The notes: generated by a model not told the origin, from the sequence alone. Shown: positions 45,431 to 54,942, numbered from the stretch's first letter. The stretch: 64,000 nucleotides of DNA from Litchfieldella xinjiangensis (GCF_000759345.1 NZ_JPZL01000004.1:372001-436000), one strand, 5' to 3'. Made by a program: numbers and translations.

Positions 45431-45655
45431 AGAATTCATCGCGAAGAAATCCGTATCGCCGGACCGTGCGCTCCTACCCGTGCCACGACATTCGACAAGC
45501 CATCCGGGGTTGTAGGAGCGCAATTCATTGCGCGAGAGGTTTGCAAGGGTCCCCGACCGCCGGCCGTGCGTTCTTGAATTCATCGCGCAGAAAACATCTG
45601 CGCTCCTACAAGAGAATTTTGAGCACCGCGCGACAAAGCGATACGCTCGCGCAGC
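45431..45655. repeat. REP-like repeat cluster between ureC and ureE
   Basis: Alternating units at 45431-45476 (GAATTCATCGCGAAGAAATC then CGTATCGCCGGACCGTGCGC TCCTA), 45511-45537 (TGTAGGAGCGCAATTCATTG then CGCGAG), 45576-45610 (GAATTCATCGCGCAGAAAAC then ATCTGCGCTCCTACA) and a partial CTCGCGCAG at ~45648. The gap 45372-45661 has no gene. The last full unit can form an extended GCGCAGA/TCTGCGC hairpin. Confidence 0.88.
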
Positions 45656-45661
45656 CATTGC

Positions 45662-47377
45662 TTAAAACAAATGGTAGCGCTGCGCCAGCGGCAGCTCGGT
45701 AGCCGGCTCGCAGGTCAGGAGCTCGCCATCGGCATGCACCTCGTAGGTCTGCGGGTCGACGGTAATGTCCGGGCAAGCCTCATTGAGCTTCATGTCGCTC
45801 TTGCGCACGTTGCGTACGTTCCGGCACGCAGCAAGTTGGCTATGCAGCCCCAGCGTCTCCTTGATACCCGCCTTCAAGCCCGCCTGGCTGACAAAGGTCA
45901 AACGTGTGGCGCTTGCAGCCCGCCCCAACGCGCCAAACATGAAACGATAATGCACCGGCTGCGGGGTGGGGATCGAGGCGTTAGGGTCACCCATGGGGGC
46001 CGCGGCGATCATGCCGCCCTTGATCAGCAGCGCCGGCTTCACACCAAAGAAGGCAGGATCCCACAGCACCAGATCAGCCAGCTTGCCGACTTCCACCGAA
46101 CCGACTTCATGGCTGATGCCATGGGTAATTGCCGGGTTGATGGTGTACTTGGCGATGTAGCGCTTGGCCCGGAAGTTGTCGGCGCCCAGCGTCTCGTCCT
46201 CGGGGAGCAGGCCGCGCTGAACCTTCATCTTGTGGGCGGTCTGCCAGGTACGGCAGACCACCTCGCCGACGCGGCCCATGGCCTGGGAATCCGAGGCGAT
46301 CATCGAGATCACGCCCAAGTCATGCAGGATATCTTCGGCGGCGATGGTTTCGCGACGGATACGCGAATCGGCAAAGGCCACGTCCTCGGGAATGTTGGGG
46401 TCGAGGTGGTGACACACCATCAGCATGTCGAGATGCTCGTCGATGGTGTTGACCGTGTAGGGCCGCGTCGGGTTGGTCGACGACGGAAGCACGTAATCCT
46501 TGGAACACGCCGTGATGATGTCGGGTGCGTGACCGCCCCCTGCACCTTCGGTGTGGTAAGTATGGATACAGCGCTCCTTGAAGGCAGCCAGCGTATCCTC
46601 GACGAAGCCCGACTCGTTGAGCGTGTCGGTATGGATCGCTACCTGAACGTCGTACTTGTCGGCCACACTGAGGCAGTTGTCGATGGACGCGGGCGTGGTT
46701 CCCCAGTCCTCATGCAGCTTGAGCCCCATGGCGCCCGCATCGAGCTGGGCCTCCAGGGCCTCCGGCAAGCTGGCGTTGCCCTTGCCCAGAAAACCGATGT
46801 TCATCGGCAAGTCGTCGACCGCCTGCAGCATCTTGCCGATATGCCAGGCCCCTGGCGTACAGGTCGTCGCGTTCGAGCCGGTCGCCGGCCCCGTGCCGCC
46901 ACCCAGCATGGTTGTGATGCCACTCATCAGGGCTTCTTCCACCTGCTGCGGGCAGATGAAGTGAATATGCGAATCGATCCCTCCGGCAGTGAGTATCTTG
47001 CCTTCGCCGGCGATCACTTCGGTACCCGGGCCGATGACGATCTCCACACCTGGCTGGGTATCGGGATTGCCCGCCTTGCCGATGGCGGCGATACGCCCGG
47101 CCTTGAGGCCGACATCCGCCTTGACGATCCCCCACCAATCGAGAATCAGCGCATTGGTGATCACGGTATCCATTACTGAGTCATCGACGCGCTGGCTCTG
47201 ACCCATGCCATCGCGGATGACTTTGCCGCCGCCGAACTTGACCTCGTCGCCATATACGGTGGCGTCGCGCTCGACCTCGATCCACAGTTCGGTGTCGCCC
47301 AGGCGCACCCGATCGCCGGTCGTCGGACCGTACATGTCAGCGTAGGCCTGGCGTGTAATGGTGTTGGTGGGCTTCAT
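45662..47377 (-). CDS. ureC: Urease alpha subunit
   Basis: The catalytic subunit hydrolyses urea to ammonia and carbamate at a di-nickel centre. The 571-aa protein has all metal and catalytic residues: the HxH in [14 protein letters not shown], the carbamylated lysine in [13 protein letters not shown], nickel histidines in [10 protein letters not shown] and [15 protein letters not shown], the flap [20 protein letters not shown] with catalytic His, and the Asp of [15 protein letters not shown]. Begins [20 protein letters not shown]. It overlaps ureB by ATGA. A 502-codon open frame on the opposite strand is a by-product of codon bias. Confidence 0.98.
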   Translation of the reverse strand: MKPTNTITRQAYADMYGPTTGDRVRLGDTELWIEVERDATVYGDEVKFGGGKVIRDGMGQSQRVDDSVMDTVITNALILDWWGIVKADVGLKAGRIAAIGKAGNPDTQPGVEIVIGPGTEVIAGEGKILTAGGIDSHIHFICPQQVEEALMSGITTMLGGGTGPATGSNATTCTPGAWHIGKMLQAVDDLPMNIGFLGKGNASLPEALEAQLDAGAMGLKLHEDWGTTPASIDNCLSVADKYDVQVAIHTDTLNESGFVEDTLAAFKERCIHTYHTEGAGGGHAPDIITACSKDYVLPSSTNPTRPYTVNTIDEHLDMLMVCHHLDPNIPEDVAFADSRIRRETIAAEDILHDLGVISMIASDSQAMGRVGEVVCRTWQTAHKMKVQRGLLPEDETLGADNFRAKRYIAKYTINPAITHGISHEVGSVEVGKLADLVLWDPAFFGVKPALLIKGGMIAAAPMGDPNASIPTPQPVHYRFMFGALGRAASATRLTFVSQAGLKAGIKETLGLHSQLAACRNVRNVRKSDMKLNEACPDITVDPQTYEVHADGELLTCEPATELPLAQRYHLF

Positions 47378-47694
47378 GGCCGACCTCCGTCCAGTGTCCC
47401 CATGACCTCGCCGCGGAAGCCATATATCTGCCGGGCGCCGGCATACGGAATCAACGTGACCTCGCGGGTCTGGCCGGGCTCGAAGCGAATTGCCGTGCCC
47501 GCCGCCACGTCGAGTCGATAGCCGTGCGCCTTGTCGCGATCGAAGCGCAACGCCGGATTGGCCTCGGCAAAATGGTAGTGCGAGCCGATCTGAATCGGTC
47601 GGTCGCCGGTATTGGCGACGTCGACGGTGATCCGCTCGCGGCCTGCGCAGAGCTCGATCTCGCCGTCCTTCAATTGGTACTCACCGGGAATCAT
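47374..47694 (-). CDS. ureB: Urease beta subunit
   Basis: Structural subunit, 106 aa: [60 protein letters not shown] and [16 protein letters not shown]. Matches the ~105-aa UreB of bacteria with separate beta and gamma subunits. Ten nucleotides separate it from ureA, and it overlaps ureC by four, so ureABC are translated as a unit. Confidence 0.97.
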   Translation of the reverse strand: MIPGEYQLKDGEIELCAGRERITVDVANTGDRPIQIGSHYHFAEANPALRFDRDKAHGYRLDVAAGTAIRFEPGQTREVTLIPYAGARQIYGFRGEVMGTLDGGRP

Positions 47695-47704
47695 GGAAGG
47701 CTCC

Positions 47705-48007
47705 TTAAACTATTGGCTCATGAATAGTCACGAGTTTCGTACCGTCGGGGAACGTTGCCTCGACCTGCACCTCATCGACCATCTCGGCGATTCCCTCCAT
47801 GACATCGTCACGCGTGAGAATTTCGCGCCCATAGCTCATCAATTCGGCCACGCTCTTGCCGTCGCGGGCGCCTTCCATGATCTCGAAGCTGATCATCGCC
47901 ACCGCCTCGGGATAGTTGAGCTTCAGCCCGCGGGCCTTACGTCGCTCGGCCAGCTGCGCCGCGGTGAACAGCAGCAGCTTGTCCTTGTCTCTTGGGGTCA
48001 GTTCCAT
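47705..48007 (-). CDS. ureA: Urease gamma subunit
   Basis: Structural subunit, 100 aa, starting [40 protein letters not shown] and ending [17 protein letters not shown], the standard UreA sequence. ATG 48007 is used; an upstream in-frame start at 48052 lies within the REP-flanked gap and adds unmatched residues. The first gene of ureABC; ureD lies 167 nt upstream beyond REP units. Confidence 0.97.
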   Translation of the reverse strand: MELTPRDKDKLLLFTAAQLAERRKARGLKLNYPEAVAMISFEIMEGARDGKSVAELMSYGREILTRDDVMEGIAEMVDEVQVEATFPDGTKLVTIHEPIV

Positions 48008-48034
48008 GGGCAGTTGCCTCTTGTCGTTTCGTAT

Positions 48035-48160
48035 CAATTCATCGCGCAGCAAGCCGGATCGCCGGACTGTGCGCTCCTACAACACCCTGACCATCGTTTG
48101 CAGGAGCATTTATTCATTGTGCGAGGTCACTGCTTCGCGCAGAAATCTGCGCTCCTACAA
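48035..48160. repeat. REP-like repeats between ureD and ureA
   Basis: Units at 48035-48080 (CAATTCATCGCGCAGCAAGC then CGGATCGCCGGACTGTGCGC TCCTAC), 48098-48125 (diverged: TTGCAGGAGCATTTATTCAT TGTGCGAG) and 48132-48159 (GCTTCGCGCAGAAATCTGCG CTCCTACA). They fill the ureD-ureA gap. Confidence 0.87.
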
Positions 48161-48174
48161 CCTCACTAGTCCTG

Positions 48175-49086
48175 TCACGTCAACCAGATCCGCGGTACGT
48201 GGGCCTCTCGCTCGATGAGGAACGGACGCAGGATTTCCCAGGCTCGCTGGCAAATGTCCCAGGCCTGGTTTCGCTCCTGCCCCAGGTAGCGCAGCAACAA
48301 CACGCCATGGCGATGGGTCACGGCCCAGTGAGGTGCAGTGGGCAATGCCTCGCGAAGCGCCTCAATGGCGGGCTGGAAATCCCTGAGCCCTACTGCCCAT
48401 AGCGTGGCTTGAACGGTCGCGCCGCCCTGTCCCCAGTAACCGGTGAAACGCGGGTGCGTCGGATCCAGTGGCTGCCGCTCCAGCCAGAGTGGTTTGCCGT
48501 CTCGAAGTAGGCTGAAGCGCTGCTCCACACGCCCGGACACGAAGGGCAAATCGCTTGCAGGACGCCCCAGGGCCATGATCTCCCAGCCCAGGCAGCGAGC
48601 TTCTCCATGCAATTCCACATGGGTGGACTGCTCCCCGCGCGAACCATCGAAGCACAGCGTTTCCTGGGGCAACCACTCGAGAATGCCGCCCTCAGCCACC
48701 GTAAGGCGTGTGTGTTGGCCCCAGGCCACGCCGTGGCTATCGGCCTTGTACAACTTGGCTGCCGCGGGCGTGGTCAACAAGGCGTGCGCGCCCTCGCCCA
48801 CCTCGGCATCGATGCGCAGCTCATCGCCGCTCACCAGCCCACCGGGCGGATGCAACAGATAGACATGGCAGGCCTCGGCCTTGCCCTCGGGGTAGAAAGG
48901 GCGCTGCACCCGCAAGGGCCCGTGATGGCGGGCGCGAGTCAGGCGTGTCACCGACGCATCGCCACTCTCGCGAGCGGTAAAGGCGAGCGACAATGAGGCC
49001 GCCCAGCGACGGCCTGCATCGAATCGGTGGCCTGAGCCTTCACCGTGTCTCGGGTCGATAGGTGTGAGTGTCTCGTAGGGCGTCAT
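48175..49086 (-). CDS. ureD: Urease accessory protein UreD
   Basis: UreD is the scaffold that binds apo-urease and tunnels nickel with UreF and UreG. The 303-aa protein has RRWAASLSLAFTARESGDAS, RVQRPFYPEGKAEACHVYLL HPPGGLVSGDELRID, LLTTPAAAKLYKAD, GGILEWLPQETLCFDGS and DICQRAWEILRPFLIEREAH, which are typical of UreD. Its ATG overlaps the urtE stop (ATGA), so the urea importer and urease assembly genes are physically one operon. Confidence 0.96.
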   Translation of the reverse strand: MTPYETLTPIDPRHGEGSGHRFDAGRRWAASLSLAFTARESGDASVTRLTRARHHGPLRVQRPFYPEGKAEACHVYLLHPPGGLVSGDELRIDAEVGEGAHALLTTPAAAKLYKADSHGVAWGQHTRLTVAEGGILEWLPQETLCFDGSRGEQSTHVELHGEARCLGWEIMALGRPASDLPFVSGRVEQRFSLLRDGKPLWLERQPLDPTHPRFTGYWGQGGATVQATLWAVGLRDFQPAIEALREALPTAPHWAVTHRHGVLLLRYLGQERNQAWDICQRAWEILRPFLIEREAHVPRIWLT

Positions 49087-49781
49087 ACCGTCAGGTGCTG
49101 TTTGATCAGGTTATCGGACAGCTCGCCGATCGGCCCCTTGGCGACCTGGCGGCCACGGTCCATGATCACGAAACGGTCGGCGTACTTGCGGGCAAAGGGC
49201 AGCTTCTGCTCGACCAGCAGGACCGTCAACCCATCCTCGGCGATCAGCCGGCGTATCACCTCGCCAATCTGTGCAACGATATTGGGCTGGATGCCCTCCC
49301 CCGGCTCGTCGAGGATAAGCAGTCGCGGCTCGAGTACCAGTGCCCGGCCAATGGCGAGCTGTTGCTGTTGACCGCCGGACAGGTCGCCGCCCCGACGATG
49401 ACGCATTTCCTTGAGCACCGGGAACAGTTCGTAGATGCGTTCGGGGATCGTACGCATGCCGTCCCGACGCGCCGCCAGCCCGGTGCGCAGGTTCTCCTCC
49501 ACGGTGAGCATCGGAAATATCTGACGCCCTTGGGGGACATAACCGATGCCCAGCCGCGAACGATCCTCGACCCGGCGCTCGGTCAGTTCGACTTCCTCGG
49601 CAAAGCGAATACTGCCATCGCGGGTGGCCTCCTCGCCCATCACGCACTTGAGCAAGGTGGTCTTGCCCACCCCATTGCGCCCCATCACACAGGTGCACTC
49701 ACCTTGCGGTATATCGACCTCCAGGTCCCACAGGGTATGGCTCTGGCCATAGTACTGGTTGAGCTTGTGAACCTTGAGCAT
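49083..49781 (-). CDS. urtE: Urea ABC transporter ATPase UrtE
   Basis: One of two ATPases of the branched-chain-type urea importer. The 232-aa protein has MLKVHKLNQYYGQSHTLWDL, Walker A GRNGVGKTTLLKCVMG, signature LSGGQQQQLAIGRAL, Walker B LLILDEPGEGIQPNIV and H-loop VEQKLPFARKYADRF. The phrase EGIQPNI after Walker B separates UrtE from LivF. It is packed against urtD (1-nt overlap) and ureD (4-nt overlap). Confidence 0.96.
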   Translation of the reverse strand: MLKVHKLNQYYGQSHTLWDLEVDIPQGECTCVMGRNGVGKTTLLKCVMGEEATRDGSIRFAEEVELTERRVEDRSRLGIGYVPQGRQIFPMLTVEENLRTGLAARRDGMRTIPERIYELFPVLKEMRHRRGGDLSGGQQQQLAIGRALVLEPRLLILDEPGEGIQPNIVAQIGEVIRRLIAEDGLTVLLVEQKLPFARKYADRFVIMDRGRQVAKGPIGELSDNLIKQHLTV

Positions 49782-50614
49782 CAGGCCGCCTCCTCGCTTT
49801 CGCCGAGGTAGACCTCGATGACCTTGGGATCACTCTGTACCTGGTCCATGGTGCCCTCGGCCAGCACACTGCCCTGGTGCAATACCGTCACCTTGCGGGC
49901 AATCGAGCGCACGAAGCCCATATCGTGCTCGACCACGACTACCGATTGCTTGCCGGCCAGGCCGGTCAAGAGCTCGGCGGTCCGCTCCATCTCCTGCTCG
50001 GTCATGCCGGCCACCGGCTCGTCGACCAGCAGCAGGCGGGGGCGCTGCATGAGCAGCATACCAATCTCTAGCCACTGCTTCTGCCCATGCGACAGGATGC
50101 CGGCTGGCTGGCGATACTGTGCTTCCAGCCCGATCATGCCCAGCACTTCGTCGATGCGGTCACGAATGTCGCCGTTCATCCTTGCCATCAGGGTCGGCAG
50201 GACGCGCTTGTCGGTGGCCATGGCCAATTCGAGATTTTCGAAGACGGTGAGCGCCTCGAATACGGTGGGCTTCTGAAACTTGCGACCGATCCCCAGCCGG
50301 GCTATCTCGGGCTCACTCAGGGTCAGCAGATTATGCCGGCTGCCAAACCACACAGAGCCGGTATCCGGGCGGGTCTTGCCGGTGATGATATCCATCATGG
50401 TGGTCTTGCCGGCCCCGTTGGGGCCGATGATGCAGCGCAGCTCTCCATCGTCTATGGTCAGGTTGAGATCGTTGATCGCCTTGAAGCCGTCGAAGCTGAC
50501 CGTCACATCTTCCATGTACAGGATCGGGCCATGACGCACATCGACCGGTGATTCGGAAGGTACCAGGAAGTCGAAGACCCGGTCCCGCTGGGCCATGCTT
50601 TGCAATAGACTCAT
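49781..50614 (-). CDS. urtD: Urea ABC transporter ATPase UrtD
   Basis: Second ATPase of the urea importer, 277 aa. ILYMEDVTVSFDGFKAINDL, Walker A GPNGAGKTTMMDIITGKTRP, signature LSHGQKQWLEIGMLL, Walker B LLLVDEPVAGMTEQE and VVVEHDMGFVRSIA. LSHGQKQWLEIG instead of LSxGQQR is the usual UrtD form. The first ~25 residues are a family-typical extension before the ATPase core. Its start overlaps the urtC stop. Confidence 0.96.
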   Translation of the reverse strand: MSLLQSMAQRDRVFDFLVPSESPVDVRHGPILYMEDVTVSFDGFKAINDLNLTIDDGELRCIIGPNGAGKTTMMDIITGKTRPDTGSVWFGSRHNLLTLSEPEIARLGIGRKFQKPTVFEALTVFENLELAMATDKRVLPTLMARMNGDIRDRIDEVLGMIGLEAQYRQPAGILSHGQKQWLEIGMLLMQRPRLLLVDEPVAGMTEQEMERTAELLTGLAGKQSVVVVEHDMGFVRSIARKVTVLHQGSVLAEGTMDQVQSDPKVIEVYLGESEEAA

Positions 50615-51735
50615 GCCGTTGCCTCCTTGCCGTCATTCTCCGTCACGCCACGCTTCCTGACCCGGTAGGCCAGCACGCCGGCAATCCCCTTGGGTAACAG
50701 CACAGTCACCAGCACGAACAGCCCACCCAGGGCGAACAGCCAGGCATCGGGCATTATCCCGGTAAATACCGTCTTGGCGTAGTTGACAAGAATCGCCCCG
50801 ATGACCGCGCCATACAGCGTGGCACGGCCACCCAGCGCCACCCAGACCACGATTTCGATCGAGAACAGCGGCGAGAACTCGCTGGGGTTGATGATTCCCA
50901 CTTGTGGGACGTACAGCGCCCCCGCGACACCTGCGAGCATGGCCGAGACCACGAACACGAATAGCTGGACCCGCTCGACCCGATAACCCAGAAAGCGGGT
51001 TCTGGCTTCGGCATCGCGTGCGGCCACACAGACCCGCCCCAGCTTGCTGGTGACGATCGCCCGGCACAGTACGAAGCCCAGCGCCAGGGCAATACCTGTG
51101 GCCAGGAAGAGCCCAAGCCGGACCTGGTCGCTGCGCAAGTCGAAACCCAGGATGTCGCGGAAGTCGGTCAGGCCGTTATTGCCGCCAAAGCCCATCTCGT
51201 TGCGGAAGAACGCCAGCATCAAGGCGAAGGTCATGGCTTGGGTAATGATCGACAGGTAGACCCCGGTCACCCGCGAGCGGAATGCCAGGAAGCCGAACAC
51301 CAGGGCCAGCAACCCGGGCGCCAGCATCACCATGGGGAAGGCGATCCAGGCCGAATCGAAGCCGTACCAGTACCAGGGCAGGCTGTCCCAGTTGAGAAAC
51401 ACCATGAAATCGGGCAGCACCGGGTGGCCATAGACGCCACGCTCACCGATCTGGCGCATCAGGTACATGCCCATGGCATAGCCGCCAAGCGCGAAGAAAG
51501 CACCATGGCCCAGGCTGAGGATACCCAGATAGCCCCAGACCAGATCCACCGCCACGGCTAGCAAGGCGTAGCTCAGGTACTTGCCGAACAAGTTGACGGT
51601 ATACGCGCTGACATAGAGCGGGTGCCCCTGAGGCACGACCAGGTGCAGCACGGTGACTGCCACAAGCGCCGTCAGCAGCACGCCGAGGAAGATGAGCGTC
51701 GAGCGCTCCTTGAAGGGTTGTCCTAGCCAATGCAT
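50611..51735 (-). CDS. urtC: Urea ABC transporter permease UrtC
   Basis: Inner-membrane permease, 374 aa, about ten helices, starting MHWLGQPFKERSTLIFLGVL. Family landmarks: LGHGAFFALGGYAMGMYLMR (the 'LGHGAFF' of LivM-type permeases), NNGLTDFRDILGFDL and VWVALGGRATLYGAVIGAIL VNYAKT. ATG 51735 is 5 nt after the urtB stop; the frame extends upstream only by overlapping urtB. Pairs with UrtB. Confidence 0.95.
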   Translation of the reverse strand: MHWLGQPFKERSTLIFLGVLLTALVAVTVLHLVVPQGHPLYVSAYTVNLFGKYLSYALLAVAVDLVWGYLGILSLGHGAFFALGGYAMGMYLMRQIGERGVYGHPVLPDFMVFLNWDSLPWYWYGFDSAWIAFPMVMLAPGLLALVFGFLAFRSRVTGVYLSIITQAMTFALMLAFFRNEMGFGGNNGLTDFRDILGFDLRSDQVRLGLFLATGIALALGFVLCRAIVTSKLGRVCVAARDAEARTRFLGYRVERVQLFVFVVSAMLAGVAGALYVPQVGIINPSEFSPLFSIEIVVWVALGGRATLYGAVIGAILVNYAKTVFTGIMPDAWLFALGGLFVLVTVLLPKGIAGVLAYRVRKRGVTENDGKEATA

Positions 51736-51740
51736 AACGA

Positions 51741-53342
51741 TTAACCCTCCGCTGCCCGGCCCTTCTGCGGGAAGAGTCCGCGGGGGCGTTTCTGGATGAA
51801 CAGGATGATGAAGACAAGCACCATGATCTTGGCGAGCACCGCGCCGGCCCAGGGTTCGAGCACCTGGTTGATGACGCCCAGCGACAAGCCAGCCACCAGG
51901 GTGCCCCACAGGTTACCCACCCCGCCGAACACGACGACCATGAACGAGTCGATGATATAGCTCTGGCCCAGGTTGGGGCCGACATTGGTCAGCTGCGACA
52001 GGGCGACACCGGCCAGCCCCGCCACTCCTGAGCCCAGGGCAAACGTCATGATGTCCACCCGCGTGGCACGAATACCCATCGAGCGCGCCATGGCCCGATT
52101 CTGGGTGACTGCGCGCACTTCCAGCCCCAGCCGGGTACGACGCATGATCAGCATCAGGCCGACGAACACCACCAGGGCAAAGCCCATCACATAGAGCCGG
52201 TTGAGCGTCAGCGACAAGGCATCGTTGAGTACCAATGAGCCGCTCATCCACTCGGGGGTAATCACGGTGCGGTTGAGCGGTGAGATCACGGTACGTACCA
52301 GTTGCTGGAGGATCAGGCTGACCCCGAAGGTCGCCAGCAGGGTTTCGAGCGGGCGCCCTTTCAAGAATTGAATGACACTGCGCTCGATGGCCACGCCCGC
52401 CAGGGCGGCGACCAGGAAGCCGGCCGGAATCGACAGGATCAAGGCCAACCCCGGCTGGCCGGGGAGTAGCTGCTGCATGGCCCAGGTGGTGTAGGCCCCA
52501 AGCATCATCAGCTCGCCATGCGCCATGTTAATGACGCCCATGACGCCGAAGGTAATCGCCAGGCCAATCGCAGCCAGCACCAGTACCGAGCCCATCGACA
52601 GCCCAAAGTAGAGCGTTTCGGCGGCACGGTTGATTCTGAGATTCTGTTCGATATCGTCCAGGCCCGCCTGGGCGGACTGCGCGAGGATCGGATCGTCGCT
52701 GGCGGCGGCGCGGCCCAGTGCGACCCGCACACGCGGGTGCAAGCTTCCGGCGAGCGCTTCGACCGCTTCGGTTTCCCCGTTCTCGACTCGATAGATGGCC
52801 AGGGCCTGGGTCAGGCGACGGCGCACCTCGGCGTCCGGCTCTTCCTCGATCAGGTCGTCGATGGATCCCGCCAGGGTCTCATCGACTTCACCGAGCAAGC
52901 GCATGGCCGAAGCCAGGCGGACATCGGCGGATTCGGCGTAGAGATCGATCACCGCCAGTACACTGCGCAACTGGTTGCGTAGCGCGTTATTGATACCGAT
53001 GCGGTCCAGGTCGCGGCGCGATATTTCACCGGCATCCTCGAACGTTAGCGCATCGATGGCCGGCCAGTTGCGTCCGCTATTGTCGATCACAATGACGAAA
53101 CGGCCGGTGTCCTTGTGGCGTTGCAGCTTGCCGTCGAGCAACGTTTCCAGCCAGCGGCGGGCGCGCTCGTCCTCGCTTGCTGCGATGGTCTGGATGGCCG
53201 CCGCCTTGTCGTCATACGCGCGGGTATCCAGGGATTCGAGCAGGGCTTGGCCAGGGTCGTCCTGCTGGGCCAAGGCCGCGAGGGGCAGCCAGGCCAGCAA
53301 GAGTACGGTCAGCCAGGCGGTGAGGAACCGGGTGATCCTCAT
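51741..53342 (-). CDS. urtB: Urea ABC transporter permease UrtB
   Basis: Inner-membrane permease, 533 aa. Signal-like first helix (FLTAWLTVLLLAWLPLAALA), a periplasmic helical domain of ~200 residues with HEAT-like pattern, then a LivH-type permease with LAITFGVMGVINMAHGELMM LGAYTTW and RAVTQNRAMARSMGIRATRV. The extra N-terminal domain is usual for proteobacterial UrtB. It begins 96 nt after urtA, with a stable hairpin in between. Confidence 0.95.
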   Translation of the reverse strand: MRITRFLTAWLTVLLLAWLPLAALAQQDDPGQALLESLDTRAYDDKAAAIQTIAASEDERARRWLETLLDGKLQRHKDTGRFVIVIDNSGRNWPAIDALTFEDAGEISRRDLDRIGINNALRNQLRSVLAVIDLYAESADVRLASAMRLLGEVDETLAGSIDDLIEEEPDAEVRRRLTQALAIYRVENGETEAVEALAGSLHPRVRVALGRAAASDDPILAQSAQAGLDDIEQNLRINRAAETLYFGLSMGSVLVLAAIGLAITFGVMGVINMAHGELMMLGAYTTWAMQQLLPGQPGLALILSIPAGFLVAALAGVAIERSVIQFLKGRPLETLLATFGVSLILQQLVRTVISPLNRTVITPEWMSGSLVLNDALSLTLNRLYVMGFALVVFVGLMLIMRRTRLGLEVRAVTQNRAMARSMGIRATRVDIMTFALGSGVAGLAGVALSQLTNVGPNLGQSYIIDSFMVVVFGGVGNLWGTLVAGLSLGVINQVLEPWAGAVLAKIMVLVFIILFIQKRPRGLFPQKGRAAEG

Positions 53343-53389
53343 GGGCGTGTCCTGTGGTCAGTCATTACGTTGAGTGGCGTGTCGCAATC

Positions 53390-53414
53390 GCCAGGCCGGT
53401 CTTGCCGGCCTGGC
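53390..53414 (-). other. Hairpin between urtA and urtB
   Basis: Perfect 10-bp inverted repeat GCCAGGCCGG / CCGGCCTGGC with a 5-nt loop, without a U-tract. As after many binding-protein genes, it probably stabilises the urtA message and lowers read-through, giving more UrtA than permease. Confidence 0.65.
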
Positions 53415-53438
53415 TTGGTGTGGCTTTCGGTTCGCAAG

Positions 53439-54764
53439 TTACTCGGCCAATGCAGCCTCGGCTTCCTCGGCGGCCGTGCTGCCTCCACAGGTGCCTTCGG
53501 CGACGTTGAAGTTGCCGCACGCCATGGGCTTGCGCCAATCGGCGATCAGGTCACGCGAACCGGGCAGGTAGTCGGACCAGGCATCGCCCGCAACGGTGGA
53601 CGGCGTCTGCCAGACCACGTCGAATTGACCGTTGTCCTGGATCTCGCCAATCAGCACCGGCTTGGTAATGTGGTGATTGGGCATCATCGCCGCATAGCCG
53701 CCTGTAAGGTTGGGCACGGTCACGCCGATGATGGCGTCCTTGACGGCATCGACCTCGGTGGTGCCGGCCTTGCGAACGGCTTCGGCCCACATGTTGAAGC
53801 CGATGTAGTGCGCTTCCATCGGGTCGTTGGTCACCGATTCTTCATCGCCGGTGTGCTCGATCCAGGCATCGATGAAGTCATAGTTGTCGTCATTGTCGAC
53901 GCTCATGAAGTAGTTCCACGCGGCCAGGTGACCGACCAGCGGCCCGGTGTCGATCCCGGAGAGTTCCTGCTCACCCACCGAGAAGGCAACGACGGGGATG
54001 TCGGCGGCATCGATACCCTGGTTGGATAGCTCGCGATAGAACGGCACGTTGGCGTCGCCGTTGATGGTCGACACCACTGCGGTCTTCTTGCCTTCGCTAC
54101 CGAAACGATTGATTTCGGAGACGATGTTCTGCCAGTCGGAGTGACCGAACGGTGTGTAGTTGACCATGATGTCTTCATCCGCGACGCCGTACTCCTCCTT
54201 CAAGTAGGCCTCGAGGATGCGGTTGGTGGTCCGCGGATAGACATAATCGGTGCCAGCCAGAACCCAGCGCTCGACACCCACCTGGTCGTGCAGGTAGTTG
54301 ACGGCCGGGATCGCCTGTTGGTTCGGCGCGGCGCCAGTGTAGAAGACGTTCTGGGAAGACTCTTCGCCCTCGTACTGCACGGGATAGAACAGCAAACCGT
54401 TGAGCTCCTCGACCACCGGCAGTACTGCCTTGCGCGAGACGGACGTCCAGTTGCCGAAGATCACGTCAACCTCTTTCTGCTCGAGCAACTCACGCGCACG
54501 CTCGGCAAACAGCGGCCAATTCGATGCCGGATCGACGACGACCGCCTCGAGCTGTCGGCCCAGCAGGCCACCTTGCTCATTCTGCTGTTCGATCAGCATC
54601 TCCACGGTGTCCTTCAGGGTCGACTCACTGATGGCCATGGTGCCGGAAAGGGAATGCAGGATACCGACCTTGATGGGATCTTCCTGGGCCAGTGCCGGGG
54701 CAGCCATGCCCAGGGAGGCCAGGGCCACCGCCAGCCAACGGGGGGAAAGCGTCGAATTCTTCAC
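53439..54764 (-). CDS. urtA: Urea ABC transporter substrate-binding protein UrtA
   Basis: Periplasmic urea receptor, 441 aa. The preferred start is GTG 54764: AAGGAG lies six nt upstream and a clean signal peptide follows (KNSTLSPRWLAVALASLGMA APALA). A longer frame from 54797 is less likely. The mature protein starts EDPIKVGILHSLSGTMAISE and shows VIFGNWTSVSRKAVLPVVEE, NGLLFYPVQYEGEESSQNVF YTGAAPNQQ and GGYAAMMPNHHITKPVLIGE, all typical of UrtA. First gene of the locus, behind sigma-54 and NtrC sites. Confidence 0.96.
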   Translation of the reverse strand: MKNSTLSPRWLAVALASLGMAAPALAQEDPIKVGILHSLSGTMAISESTLKDTVEMLIEQQNEQGGLLGRQLEAVVVDPASNWPLFAERARELLEQKEVDVIFGNWTSVSRKAVLPVVEELNGLLFYPVQYEGEESSQNVFYTGAAPNQQAIPAVNYLHDQVGVERWVLAGTDYVYPRTTNRILEAYLKEEYGVADEDIMVNYTPFGHSDWQNIVSEINRFGSEGKKTAVVSTINGDANVPFYRELSNQGIDAADIPVVAFSVGEQELSGIDTGPLVGHLAAWNYFMSVDNDDNYDFIDAWIEHTGDEESVTNDPMEAHYIGFNMWAEAVRKAGTTEVDAVKDAIIGVTVPNLTGGYAAMMPNHHITKPVLIGEIQDNGQFDVVWQTPSTVAGDAWSDYLPGSRDLIADWRKPMACGNFNVAEGTCGGSTAAEEAEAALAE

Positions 54765-54850
54765 ACGATTCTCCTTGCGAGTCTGCATTGTTCTCATCGC
54801 ATCAGTTCCAGCGAGAATGACACCGGGATGGATGTCGTCTCACTGTTATC

Positions 54851-54866
54851 GCAAGGGGTGTGCCAA
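54851..54866 (-). promoter_or_regulatory. Sigma-54 (RpoN) promoter of urtA
   Basis: On the minus strand TTGGCACACCCCTTGC: the -24 box TGGCAC and -12 box TTGC with standard spacing (consensus TGGCACN5TTGC). Transcription should begin about 12 nt downstream, leaving a leader of about 75 nt before the GTG. Confidence 0.9.
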
Positions 54867-54942
54867 GAAGGTGAATTTTTTCGAAAGAGCTGATTAAACA
54901 ATCAATTATATCGAATAACGCTCGAACTAAAGAGCCTGCTTC

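Noticed and set aside
45671-47179. A 502-codon open frame antisense to ureC
   Set aside because: It is in the codon-phase-locked antisense frame of a strongly conserved gene with GC-rich third positions, has no recognisable domain and no ribosome site.
35702-48174. A CRISPR array, suggested by recurring palindromic units
   Set aside because: Spacing between units is irregular, copies alternate in orientation and are diverged, and no cas genes are present; they fit REP elements.
53115-54029. A 304-codon open frame antisense to urtB/urtA
   Set aside because: It crosses two real genes and their intergenic hairpin; the translation shows no domain and is explained by codon bias.
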